Below are positions 29,301 to 38,231 of a DNA stretch of 64,000 nucleotides, one piece after another; within the stretch, counting starts at the first letter, position 1; each line of letters opens with the position of its first letter. The position numbers and the translations under genes are program-made. This DNA comes from Leptolyngbya sp. Lineage in GTDB: Bacteria; Cyanobacteriota; Cyanobacteriia; Phormidesmidales; Phormidesmidaceae. The notes under the pieces are model-generated. The model worked only from the letters and a program-made list of their open reading frames with translations, had not been told where the DNA came from and searched no databases. Where the stretch lies: the NCBI GenBank assembly GCA_003249105.1, contig QBLT01000001.1:1-64000 (forward strand), read 5' to 3'.

Positions 29301-31733
29301 CTAATTGGTTACTCGATAGATCGCCCGTCGCCCACCTCCGTAGGAAGGCGAGAAATAGCCATCGGACACCCAGGTAAACGAGGCTTCGCCCCTGGCAGCC
29401 TTGGATGAACTGTTGGACACCACCTGGGTACAGCCCGCATTCATACAGACGCCGATGTGCTGTCGTCCGCCCCCCATATCAATCACATTCAGGTCGCCGG
29501 GCTGGGCTTCGTTGGCGTTGACGCTAATGCCGCGTCCGCCCTTGATGGCACTTTCGACGCCGCGCACCGCCAGGTTGCCGTAGGGAGGGCCACCGCCCAG
29601 GGTCTGAATGCCTGCTTTGTGCAGTACGTAGTTGACCATGCCCGCGCAGCCCAATCGGCCCTGGTTGGTGCCCGGTATGCGAGAGGCGCTAAAGTTTTCA
29701 GCCTGAACGGCCCTGACCCCAGCCATGATCTTGGCGTTGAGGTCGCCGCCACCGCCTGCCTGGGTTTCAAGGGTCGAGCACGATTGCAGCGCCTCGTAGA
29801 AGCGCTGGGACTGCTGGGCGGTGTAGTCCATCTTGTCGGCATCGTTGACGATGCGGCGGGCATTGCGGAAGTCGGCCTTGCCGTTGCCAATGTAGGTGCC
29901 GAGGCCCACCCCGGTGAACAGACCATCGCGCATGCCAATGACGGTAATTTTGGCGGCAGTGTCGGGGTCGTTGGCCAGGTCAGGATTGTTGACCAAGTCG
30001 ATGCCTAACACCTGGCCCATCTTGCGGTAGTTGGCCTCCCAGGTGAGCTGCACATAGCCCCTGCCGTAGTAGCAACCGCTGCCATAGGTGCCGCAGCCCA
30101 CCCCCTGCTCACTGATCGGGCTCCAACGCCCCTCTAGCTCGGTGGAAACGGTACCGAGGATGTAGGCCAGCTGAGCTTTATCGGTCACCCCAGCCTCGTT
30201 AGCGGCGGCGATGATGCGGGGGATGTGCTCTCTGGCCCCGGCGGCTTCGCTGGAATGGCGCAGGGCACCAATCAAGCTATCCAGGCAGGGCTCATCCATC
30301 TGCACGGGAGAGCCGCCGGAGCCATAGTAGGAACCACCCAGGTCTTGGCTGACGTAGCGCTGAAGCTCGGGCGGGACGTCTAGGCCACCCGAAGCGCCGC
30401 CGCTGCCGTCCAGGGGGCCGGTCAGAACAAAGCCCTTTTCCGTCGTGCTCCAGATGGGGATAGGCCCAATAAAGTAGGGGGTACAGCCCAGGGGCGCAAA
30501 GAATGAATTACTGCAAAAGCGGGTGTATAACGAAAATCGCCCCGTCCCCTCTGACTCGGTGGTGTCAGACAGTACGACTTTGAACACGGCCCCAAAGGGC
30601 ACTCGCCCAGTGGGTTCCATACCGCCATTGACAGCGGCGAGAATGCCGCTGCCGCCGCGCACCATCTGCTGGCCCGGCCCAGTGCCCCCGGCGATCCATT
30701 GGGCACCGTGCATCTTACCTGGCCCCGCCAGCTCCAGGTGGGCGCAGCCCCGTGCTTGGGCACATTGCACTTCCCACCCTTCCACGTCGGAGCCGGTGAT
30801 TGAGAATTGGGTGGGCGTTTGGGTGTGTTCTTGGTCGCCATAGGTGACGTCGTGGGTGCCGCCAAACCCGTTGACTATCCCCGACAGCAGGCCGGGGAAG
30901 GCTCCCAAGGGGACTTGGTCAAGCCCTGGGATGTCGCTAATCGCCAGGTCTTGCCAGCCGTCGAGGTCTGCGATCTCAACTTGATCCAGCCCTGGGATGT
31001 CACCCACAGTAAATGTCTCTAGCTGGTCGAGGGCTGGCCCGGTAAATTGAATCTCTCCCAGGTTGGCACCGCCTAGGAGGTGATCTGGGGAGGAAATCAA
31101 GTCGGTGATGGGGGTGACGCCGAACTGGTTGAGGGCCTGTTGGATAAATTGCTCTGGGTTGATAGCCCCGGCAGGCAAGTCTCCGGTTTGCTCGGCTAGC
31201 GCCAGGAGCTCGGGGCGCACGGCGGCGTTGAAGGCGCTCTGCAGGGCGGGCACATCTTGCAGGGCCAGGTCTTGCACACCGGCCAGGTTGGCTAAGCTGC
31301 CGAGGGTCTGTCGCTGCAATAGGGTGTGAAACTGGGATAGGGAAATAGCGTTGGTGTCTACGCCAGAGGCTTGGGCAATCTCGGCCAGGGTGAGGGCCTG
31401 GGGCAGGAAGCTGCTGCCCAGGTCGCCGAGGCGAAAGATGTCGGTGAAGGCTGCGCCGGGCTGCCAGCTGCGGGCGGTATCGAACCCGGTTTGGCTCGAT
31501 AGCTCGGGGGGGAGGCCAGCGATTTGCCCTGGGGTGGTGGCGAGGCCCAGGTCGCGAAAGGTGGTGGTGAGAAAGTTTTGGTAGGTGACAGGGGCGGCGG
31601 ATTGGGCAATCGCGGGGTTGAGCTGAGCAATGGCTAGCAGGCCAACGAGGGCGAGGGCAGCCAGCAGAGCCAGCAGCAGCGATCTGAGGGTCGCTGCTTT
31701 TTGGGTAGCGGCCAGGCTGATTTTTGCAAGCAT
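29301..31733 (-). CDS. Conjugation-associated murein hydrolase: T4SS N-terminal domain + GH19/lysozyme-like domain + CHAP/NlpC-like domain
   Basis: 'AYILGTVSTELEGRWSPISEQGVGCGTYGSGCYYGRGYVQLTWEANYRKMGQVLG' (GH19-like) and 'NQGRLGCAGMVNYVLHKAGI...GDLNVIDMGGGRQHIGVCM' (CHAP/NlpC-like). Confidence 0.78.
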   Translation of the reverse strand: MLAKISLAATQKAATLRSLLLALLAALALVGLLAIAQLNPAIAQSAAPVTYQNFLTTTFRDLGLATTPGQIAGLPPELSSQTGFDTARSWQPGAAFTDIFRLGDLGSSFLPQALTLAEIAQASGVDTNAISLSQFHTLLQRQTLGSLANLAGVQDLALQDVPALQSAFNAAVRPELLALAEQTGDLPAGAINPEQFIQQALNQFGVTPITDLISSPDHLLGGANLGEIQFTGPALDQLETFTVGDIPGLDQVEIADLDGWQDLAISDIPGLDQVPLGAFPGLLSGIVNGFGGTHDVTYGDQEHTQTPTQFSITGSDVEGWEVQCAQARGCAHLELAGPGKMHGAQWIAGGTGPGQQMVRGGSGILAAVNGGMEPTGRVPFGAVFKVVLSDTTESEGTGRFSLYTRFCSNSFFAPLGCTPYFIGPIPIWSTTEKGFVLTGPLDGSGGASGGLDVPPELQRYVSQDLGGSYYGSGGSPVQMDEPCLDSLIGALRHSSEAAGAREHIPRIIAAANEAGVTDKAQLAYILGTVSTELEGRWSPISEQGVGCGTYGSGCYYGRGYVQLTWEANYRKMGQVLGIDLVNNPDLANDPDTAAKITVIGMRDGLFTGVGLGTYIGNGKADFRNARRIVNDADKMDYTAQQSQRFYEALQSCSTLETQAGGGGDLNAKIMAGVRAVQAENFSASRIPGTNQGRLGCAGMVNYVLHKAGIQTLGGGPPYGNLAVRGVESAIKGGRGISVNANEAQPGDLNVIDMGGGRQHIGVCMNAGCTQVVSNSSSKAARGEASFTWVSDGYFSPSYGGGRRAIYRVTN

Positions 31734-32061
31734 TCAGGTTACGCGGAGCGCTGATGCCTGAACGGTAGTGGAGCAATATGGCTGCTATATTGCGTGCGAC
31801 ATGCAGGGGATGAAGAACTGATAATTTTTAGCTAAAAATCACGAGATGGTTTTCCCATACGCAGGCATGATGGCGAAGCAAGCATGGAGAACTCTTGCTC
31901 ATCCCTCTCGAAGCTGCACTAACGTTGCACATTACCCGCTGCAGATAAACTCTGCATCATGCCCGATCGACTCTCGGCGGTCGGTGTGAATGGGCGTTAT
32001 TATGTCGCTGTTAATAAGTATTGAAGCAGATTTTAATTGACCATAATGGCTCTCGGAAAAC

Positions 32062-32796
32062 CTACTTATTTTTACTTAGTAGTTTTTTTAAGTTTGAAAT
32101 TAGGGCAACATCCGTCTGGTCAGGCCTAATGTGCCATACTTCAGACAACTGGAGCGTAGCTTTTTGAACATCCCAGGGCATTATACTTTTGCGATTTAAC
32201 TTTGCGAACGGACCATCTGTTTCAGTAAGCACTCTATCTTTAGGCATTTCCCTAATTAAGGACTTCCCTTTTTCTGTGGCAAGCATTGCTGGACCTACCG
32301 AAAACCAACATCCCATAGAAATAGCGCGCTTAAGTTGTGTTTTTGTTCCAGTAAACCAGTGCAAGATTGGAGTACCTGCATCTTCGTAATTAGCTAGGCA
32401 GTCAAGCACTGAATCAACAGCACCTCGACTGTGAATAGACATGATACGACCACCAGATTTTTCTACCGTACTTAGAATATGATTAAAAACTTTAGTTTGA
32501 ACCTCCTTGTATTTGGCGTATTTCTTACTACCATCTAATCCTATTTCTCCAACATATTTTGTTTGTGATATTAGTTCATCAAATAGCTCAACCTCATGAT
32601 ATCGTTCGTGAGCTAACTGAGGATGCAGCCCTAAAGATGTTTTGATACGCTCACAGTCTTGTACTAATGTTTTAGTGCCATGCCATGCTTTTGGGGTAGT
32701 TGTCACCGAAAGAATATAAAAATTTTGCAATTTACACTGTAGAACAACTTTTTGAGGATCTTTGTATAAGTCGAGATGGCAGTGCATGTCGATCAT
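32062..32796 (-). CDS. qatD: QatD, TatD-like DNase
   Basis: 'MIDMHCHLDLYKDP', 'TSLGLHPQLAHE', 'VGEIGLDGS', 'MSIHSRGA', 'LTETDGPF'; 3' end of the qat operon. Confidence 0.85.
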   Translation of the reverse strand: MIDMHCHLDLYKDPQKVVLQCKLQNFYILSVTTTPKAWHGTKTLVQDCERIKTSLGLHPQLAHERYHEVELFDELISQTKYVGEIGLDGSKKYAKYKEVQTKVFNHILSTVEKSGGRIMSIHSRGAVDSVLDCLANYEDAGTPILHWFTGTKTQLKRAISMGCWFSVGPAMLATEKGKSLIREMPKDRVLTETDGPFAKLNRKSIMPWDVQKATLQLSEVWHIRPDQTDVALISNLKKLLSKNK

Positions 32797-34121
32797 TAAA
32801 TGATTCCCTTGCTGTACAAAAACTGTTCTACTTCTCTTATTCCACGCACGAAAACTTCTTTGTATTTATCTCGTATTTCCGCATCATAAGAAAGCGAACC
32901 ATTATCCGATATCCAATCAAAAATATTTGCGCTTGACAACTTTTGAATTGCAATTATTAGAGCAAATAGGTCATCACGGCTTCCAGGATCTCGCATAGTT
33001 ATAGCTAGATCCTGATGCTCATATGAGATTAACTCAGGAATGCCTGAAGTCATAAGTGCGGCCCGTCTAATAATACATGGAACACACTTACCGCATTGCT
33101 GGCGTTTACGTTTCCATTTACTGCAAGATACGGTGCTAGATACGATTCCCTTCAAGATATTTTGATTCTTACATTCTCTTAACATTTCACCTTTTGTTTT
33201 AAATTGATAAGGATTAAAAATAGTCACTTTAATTCCTACGGCGTCAAATATTGACTGCATCAAATCAAAGAAATATGGATGCGTGGTTCGAGTACTCAAA
33301 GAACCTATGCGTCTTGCTGTCAAGGGTGGATTGAGCGAAATAAATCCATTTTCTGGGATAAAAAAATTAACACTGTCCAAATCACTGGCTCGAGATAAAG
33401 CAGATGCTCCAACAACACCAAAAGCCAGAAAATTTAGGCTTCGTGTACGCATAGTTATATCTGTTTTACCATTAATTGATAGTGGGTTAGCGTTCACCGA
33501 GAAACGAGAGAATCTTCCGATTAGTTTTCGAATAATCTTGTCTTGGTAAGATTTATCTCCTTTATAAGCATGGCTTACTAAAAGTGGAATATGACCATCT
33601 TCTATGAAGTTAATTACCCCAATTGCACTATCAAGACCACCAGAAAATAAACTAATACAGTTTCTTTCACGCAGAGGAGTCAAGCGGTATCTTTGACGGC
33701 GAGTATATGGATTTGGCGGTGCATATCCGCCAGCTTTGATCTCAAGATTCCATAAGTCACCACTTAGGAAGTGTAGCGCTTTTTCAAGTGTTTCCTTCTG
33801 ACTTTGCCAAACCGTAGGTTGATGCAAAGAAACTTGCAGCTTGATATCTCTTGTCCAACCATCAGCAGATGTCTTTCTTTGAACAAAGGTGTCTGCTGCA
33901 GTAACTGCTAATGCAATAGTCATAAAATCAAATTCAGCAGAGGAAATACGAATTCCTAGCCTTTTGACTGGATCAAGTAAAGAATTGCCAATAGCCGCCA
34001 TATTTCCTTGCTGCCTTCCATCCAGTCCATAAATCTGTACTGGAATTACATCGTCTGACCATTGTGGAAGAGCGCTCAGTTTATGATCTACAGCTACCGT
34101 TATCATAAGTATGACTCCCAT
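32796..34121 (-). CDS. qatC: QatC, QueC-like
   Basis: 'NCISLFSGGLDSAIGVINFIEDG' PP-loop; Cys-rich 'CSKWKRKRQQCGKCVPCIIRRAAL'; adjacent to qatD and qatB. Confidence 0.88.
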   Translation of the reverse strand: MGVILMITVAVDHKLSALPQWSDDVIPVQIYGLDGRQQGNMAAIGNSLLDPVKRLGIRISSAEFDFMTIALAVTAADTFVQRKTSADGWTRDIKLQVSLHQPTVWQSQKETLEKALHFLSGDLWNLEIKAGGYAPPNPYTRRQRYRLTPLRERNCISLFSGGLDSAIGVINFIEDGHIPLLVSHAYKGDKSYQDKIIRKLIGRFSRFSVNANPLSINGKTDITMRTRSLNFLAFGVVGASALSRASDLDSVNFFIPENGFISLNPPLTARRIGSLSTRTTHPYFFDLMQSIFDAVGIKVTIFNPYQFKTKGEMLRECKNQNILKGIVSSTVSCSKWKRKRQQCGKCVPCIIRRAALMTSGIPELISYEHQDLAITMRDPGSRDDLFALIIAIQKLSSANIFDWISDNGSLSYDAEIRDKYKEVFVRGIREVEQFLYSKGII

Positions 34122-34858
34122 TCTGACCAGACAGCGCTTATAACTGAACGTTGTAGGTTAATTATCTGACTGTTAGTAAGTGTTCTCATATTTTCCGAAA
34201 ATAAGGGAGCCATATATAGGTCAACCTCTACTTTAATTAGCTCCATTAACGAGTTTTCTGCTGCAATAGACTGGCTTGGTGTTTCTGCCTTAATCCATGC
34301 TTTACCGGCATCTTGAACCACCTGAAGGAAGATACTTTCTGCCATATAAGCAATCATCGTATTAACAATGATTTCATCAGTAATTGAAGTAGGATCAAAA
34401 ATACTTACCCCATCTAGAGCCTCTACAAGAGCGTGTTTCAGTGCAATTCTAATTTTGTCAGAATCACCGCCTATAGGAGTGAGGGATTGAGTAATGGTAT
34501 CAATTGCCTGTTCGCATGGCATTCCTGTGAGAGAACCCACATCAAGTACTAAGTCTCCTGCCCCAGTTCCTCTACCACTGGCCAGCGCGCTATATAGTGC
34601 AGCACCTGCTTTTGTTGTGTTGCCTAACCGTCTAGTTGCGGTATCACTACCTCCAGTACCTTTCCTGGCGTAGTGTCCCAGGGCAGACTTTAGAGCAGAC
34701 TGGTTGCTAGTCCTAACAAATTCACCAAATGATCGTCGGAAGGGTTGAAAGCGTGATGACGGTGAACTCGGTAAAGGGACTTGTGGCTGATCATCTGCCC
34801 AAGGCGGAACAAGAGGAGATCCACCTCCAGGTCCAGGACTTGACTGTGATGTCCCCAC
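34103..34858 (-). CDS. qatB: QatB
   Basis: Characteristic N-terminus 'MGTSQSSPGPGGGSPLVPPWADD...RRSFGEFVRTSNQSALKSALGHYARKGTGG'; between qatA and qatC. Confidence 0.85.
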   Translation of the reverse strand: MGTSQSSPGPGGGSPLVPPWADDQPQVPLPSSPSSRFQPFRRSFGEFVRTSNQSALKSALGHYARKGTGGSDTATRRLGNTTKAGAALYSALASGRGTGAGDLVLDVGSLTGMPCEQAIDTITQSLTPIGGDSDKIRIALKHALVEALDGVSIFDPTSITDEIIVNTMIAYMAESIFLQVVQDAGKAWIKAETPSQSIAAENSLMELIKVEVDLYMAPLFSENMRTLTNSQIINLQRSVISAVWSEWESYL

Positions 34859-34860
34859 AA

Positions 34861-36696
34861 TTATGATTCCTTATACCACTCTTGACTTTTTAACAGAGCT
34901 TTCAGCCAGGGCTGTTGTTCACCGAGCCCCCGAATATATCGACGTAGTAAACTTGCCGCATCTGCGGAAGACTGGGCTAATAGACACCCTCCTTCAAAGC
35001 CTTCAGGCTTTTTATTCCAATCAGACACTTGTCTGAAATGATTGATAAGTTCCTCCATGACAGGAACTTGCTCTTCTACCAATAAAGAAGATAAAACTTT
35101 TTGCGCTCCAGGAGAAGATAAAGTTTTTGTCTGTGAAAGCACCTGTAAAGCTGTACGAGCGTTAGGAGATAATCCTACTATATAAATGCCCATGGGCAGA
35201 GTTTCCCTAGATAAGTAAACTGCCGCTCTCAAATCTATATCTTGTAATTCAGGCTTCAGTTTACTCCACATCATGATAAAGTCGGAATTTTTCGTCCAAC
35301 TCTCTGGACAGTTCGAAGGAAGCTGTTCTCCTTTCAAGTTTTCAAGATCTCTAAGTATTTTTGGTTTTCCTAATTCACTGTCAATGAATCGGTAAAGCTC
35401 TGATGTTGCGTCTGCGCCAGCACAGCGCTCAAATATCACTAATTTAGTAATCAAGCTTTCATCCAAAGGAATTCCTCGCCGCTTTGCAACATTAGTTCGC
35501 ATCTTAACTACGTTGAGCAAACGTTTAACAATACGAGGATTACCTTTAATACTTGGAGAAGTAGCTAAAATAGGAGCGATCCGATCAGTCAGGCTAAATG
35601 CTTCGATCAATCCCTCATTTTCCTTTGCATTAATTAGCTCTAATAGCTTGCTTGTCTCAATTAGATTTTCTCTCCAAGATTGCTGTAATGATCGCTCCAA
35701 TTCAAGTCGAAGTTTTCCTAAATCAACTTCATTAATACCATTTTGAAGAGCGAGCAACATAAATAGATATGCTCTAATCTCACGGACTCCTGCTTTAGGA
35801 ACCCGAATAGGGATCTGAATAAGCTTATCAATATAGTCAATCTGGTGGCGATCGCTTGTACCCTTGAAATAATCTGCGACTGCACCCCTGATCATGTCTT
35901 CATCAGCCGCTATGATAAATGCGGTATTTGGAAGAAACAGAAATAAACGTATAGCCTCCAGTGTATGAATGGCGTTAGATGGCAAACACCTATCGAGGTT
36001 GTCAATAATAACAACTAGTGGACGCTTAAGCTCAGCCAACACCTCACTATACTCTTTCCGAAAAGCAGCAATCTGTTGAGGTGGTGTAATCTTGGGAGTA
36101 CCTTTTAAGAGTTCTGTTACAGCATCTTTTCCATCTTGGGCTTCTTTTGCTAAATCTTGGTAATCCTCCTGAGTAATTTGAGATTCTCCAGATGCTGCCT
36201 CAAGAAGCTTTTGACTTGAACTGATTCCTCTTGCAAGTAAACCTCCTGTGGGTACTCCATTTAGCAAAGCAAAGCCTTCGGCAGCCCAGCCTAAAGCACG
36301 AAATACATTAATGCGGCCTAGCAGTCCTTTCGTCTTCTTTAGTAAATTTTCATTACCCTTAGCTGCTTCATTTAACTCTGTAGCAATAATCTCAAGAATT
36401 GATATACGTGCATCATCATAACCTTGATACAACCAGGCATCAAAATTTACAGTTATATATTTTTCGTCTTTTCCATCCGAGTCCTTTAATTCTTTTAGAT
36501 CTTTCTCAACAAGCTTGAGGAGAGAAGACTTTCCCGCTCCCCAATTACCAAAAATACCTATCGATATTGGGAGCATTCCTGGTGAAGTCAATATATCAAC
36601 TGTCATCTTAGAAACTTCTCCAAAATTCAAATAATCAATTTCTGATTCTCTATCCGCCCACATAAAATCTTCCTGAATTAATAAATTTAAAAGCAA
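34861..36696 (-). CDS. qatA: QatA, KAP-family P-loop ATPase
   Basis: 'ISIGIFGNWGAGKSSLLKLVEKDLKEL', 'KRPLVVIIDNLDRCLPSNAIHTLEAIRLFLFLPNTAFIIAADEDMI'. Confidence 0.88.
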   Translation of the reverse strand: MLLNLLIQEDFMWADRESEIDYLNFGEVSKMTVDILTSPGMLPISIGIFGNWGAGKSSLLKLVEKDLKELKDSDGKDEKYITVNFDAWLYQGYDDARISILEIIATELNEAAKGNENLLKKTKGLLGRINVFRALGWAAEGFALLNGVPTGGLLARGISSSQKLLEAASGESQITQEDYQDLAKEAQDGKDAVTELLKGTPKITPPQQIAAFRKEYSEVLAELKRPLVVIIDNLDRCLPSNAIHTLEAIRLFLFLPNTAFIIAADEDMIRGAVADYFKGTSDRHQIDYIDKLIQIPIRVPKAGVREIRAYLFMLLALQNGINEVDLGKLRLELERSLQQSWRENLIETSKLLELINAKENEGLIEAFSLTDRIAPILATSPSIKGNPRIVKRLLNVVKMRTNVAKRRGIPLDESLITKLVIFERCAGADATSELYRFIDSELGKPKILRDLENLKGEQLPSNCPESWTKNSDFIMMWSKLKPELQDIDLRAAVYLSRETLPMGIYIVGLSPNARTALQVLSQTKTLSSPGAQKVLSSLLVEEQVPVMEELINHFRQVSDWNKKPEGFEGGCLLAQSSADAASLLRRYIRGLGEQQPWLKALLKSQEWYKES

Positions 36697-36802
36697 GCTA
36701 AGTCATATAACTATGGCTTAGCTTGCTTTCTCTCTGTACTCTGCATGACATCCCGATCAAGGTGACTAGCCAGATCCTGAGTTGAATACCATCTCCTGAG
36801 AG

Positions 36803-37012
36803 GGAGTTATGATGAAAGCTGTAAGTATAACTTCTCGTTCTAGAGTGTTGTGCCGATCTTGATCAGGCTATCTCCCCAATATGGCGGATTATGCCGATTA
36901 CCGTCTCGATAACTACCCCGTATCGGGGTGCTATACCGATCTTGCTACGCACAAAAGACCTTTTGTGGGGTGTTATGCAGATGACTTCAGCAATTCTTTA
37001 TCGTGGTACCAC
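36803..37012. repeat. Array of ~41-42-bp units, conserved G(G/T)NNTTATGCCGAT-like motif alternating with short hairpins
   Basis: Motif cores at 36807 (ttatg), 36848 (ttgtg), 36889 (ttatg), 36931 (ctata), 36973 (ttatg): spacing 41,41,42,42. Hairpins include ACCCCG-tat-CGGGGT, CACAAAAG-ac-CTTTTGTG and TATcGTGGT/ACCACaATA. Confidence 0.7.
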
Positions 37013-37021
37013 AATAGCTAG

Positions 37022-38017
37022 CTAATCCAGCTCAATCCCCCCCGTGGGCGGCGCAACCGCAGGCGAGATCGCACTCACTCCTTGCCGCACCGCAATCTGC
37101 TCAATCACCCGCAGCCGTTCATAATCTTGCCCCGTCAAATCATTCTGCGTCGTCACACCCGCTGCATCCGCCGCAAAGATCTGCCCCCGGCCATCCTTCG
37201 CCCGCAGCGAGGTTGAGCGATCTGCACCCCGCTCAACCTCATAGTCAGCCCCAATTAACTTAGCCGGGCCACCCCCTGGGTCAAAACAGGTATCCATCAC
37301 CCGAGACAACAAACTCGCCACCCCAATCTGCTGCCCACCCACCGCATCAGCAGGGCCGCCATCCGCCTCTCCTCCCGCCGAAGCCAAACCAGCTTTAGCT
37401 AAAGCTGGTTTAGACTCCACCACATCTGCATCCATCACCGAGGCATCGTGCTCCTGCCGAAAGGTGGCCGAAGCAAACATCTGATCACCATCTCGGTAAA
37501 ACTCCAGCTTGCCGTCCTGAAATACCGAAACCGCTGGTGCATCGGCAGGCAGTTCGCGATCTTTCACCGCCATTTTCAGCCCGTCAATAAACCCAGGATT
37601 TGCCTGCTCGTGCTGCATCATGTCTACAACCATAGTGCCCTCGGTGGTCAACAGCACCGAGTCACCCACCTGAATCTGCACTACCCCTTGCACTCTGGGA
37701 GAGCGGCCAGGGGTAGTGACTAGATCGGTCGGGGGGTGTGGCCCCAGGCCATCAGGCACCTTTCCCGGCTCAGTATGAATCGGCCCTGCTGGTAGCCCCA
37801 GACGATCTGGGGTACCTTCTAGCGCGAGCCCAGGCACTAGCGGCGATGGCTCAGCCCCCTTCTTCACTGGCGAGGATGGGGAATCATGAACCACCACCTG
37901 TCGCCCTTGAATCAAGGCAATAGCCGCCAAGATTCCACTCATCACGTCACGGATAGAGTGCTCGGCCTTATCGCCGTCGTGCCCACGCACCCCCGTCGTT
38001 TCTTCCAGTCCAGCCAT
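37022..38017 (-). CDS. Hypothetical plasmid protein
   Basis: 331 aa at the head of the conjugation cluster; C-terminal module resembles that of the giant helicase (see findings). Confidence 0.65.
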   Translation of the reverse strand: MAGLEETTGVRGHDGDKAEHSIRDVMSGILAAIALIQGRQVVVHDSPSSPVKKGAEPSPLVPGLALEGTPDRLGLPAGPIHTEPGKVPDGLGPHPPTDLVTTPGRSPRVQGVVQIQVGDSVLLTTEGTMVVDMMQHEQANPGFIDGLKMAVKDRELPADAPAVSVFQDGKLEFYRDGDQMFASATFRQEHDASVMDADVVESKPALAKAGLASAGGEADGGPADAVGGQQIGVASLLSRVMDTCFDPGGGPAKLIGADYEVERGADRSTSLRAKDGRGQIFAADAAGVTTQNDLTGQDYERLRVIEQIAVRQGVSAISPAVAPPTGGIELD

Positions 38018-38018
38018 A

Positions 38019-38231
38019 TCAAACGTCCTCCCATGGGTCTGGGATAGTGGTCTCGGAGGCAGGCTCAGGCTCTTTGGCCTGTGGCACTGGGGTATCTGAG
38101 GAGGCCTGAGCAGCAGCTGTATCCGTCATCACGGGCATCGGGGCTCGGCCCGTGATGATGTCGGCAAGCCAGTTCACCGTCTTCACCATTTCGGGGTCAA
38201 TGCCATTGGGGGGATAGCTGGGGTCTGCCAT
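38019..38231 (-). CDS. Small hypothetical protein
   Basis: 70 aa, tightly packed with flanking genes. Confidence 0.5.
   Translation of the reverse strand: MADPSYPPNGIDPEMVKTVNWLADIITGRAPMPVMTDTAAAQASSDTPVPQAKEPEPASETTIPDPWEDV

Noticed and set aside
36803-37012. CRISPR array interpretation of the 42-bp repeats
   Set aside because: Conserved part is only ~12-14 bp and degenerate, intervening sequences are self-complementary hairpins, and no cas genes are present.
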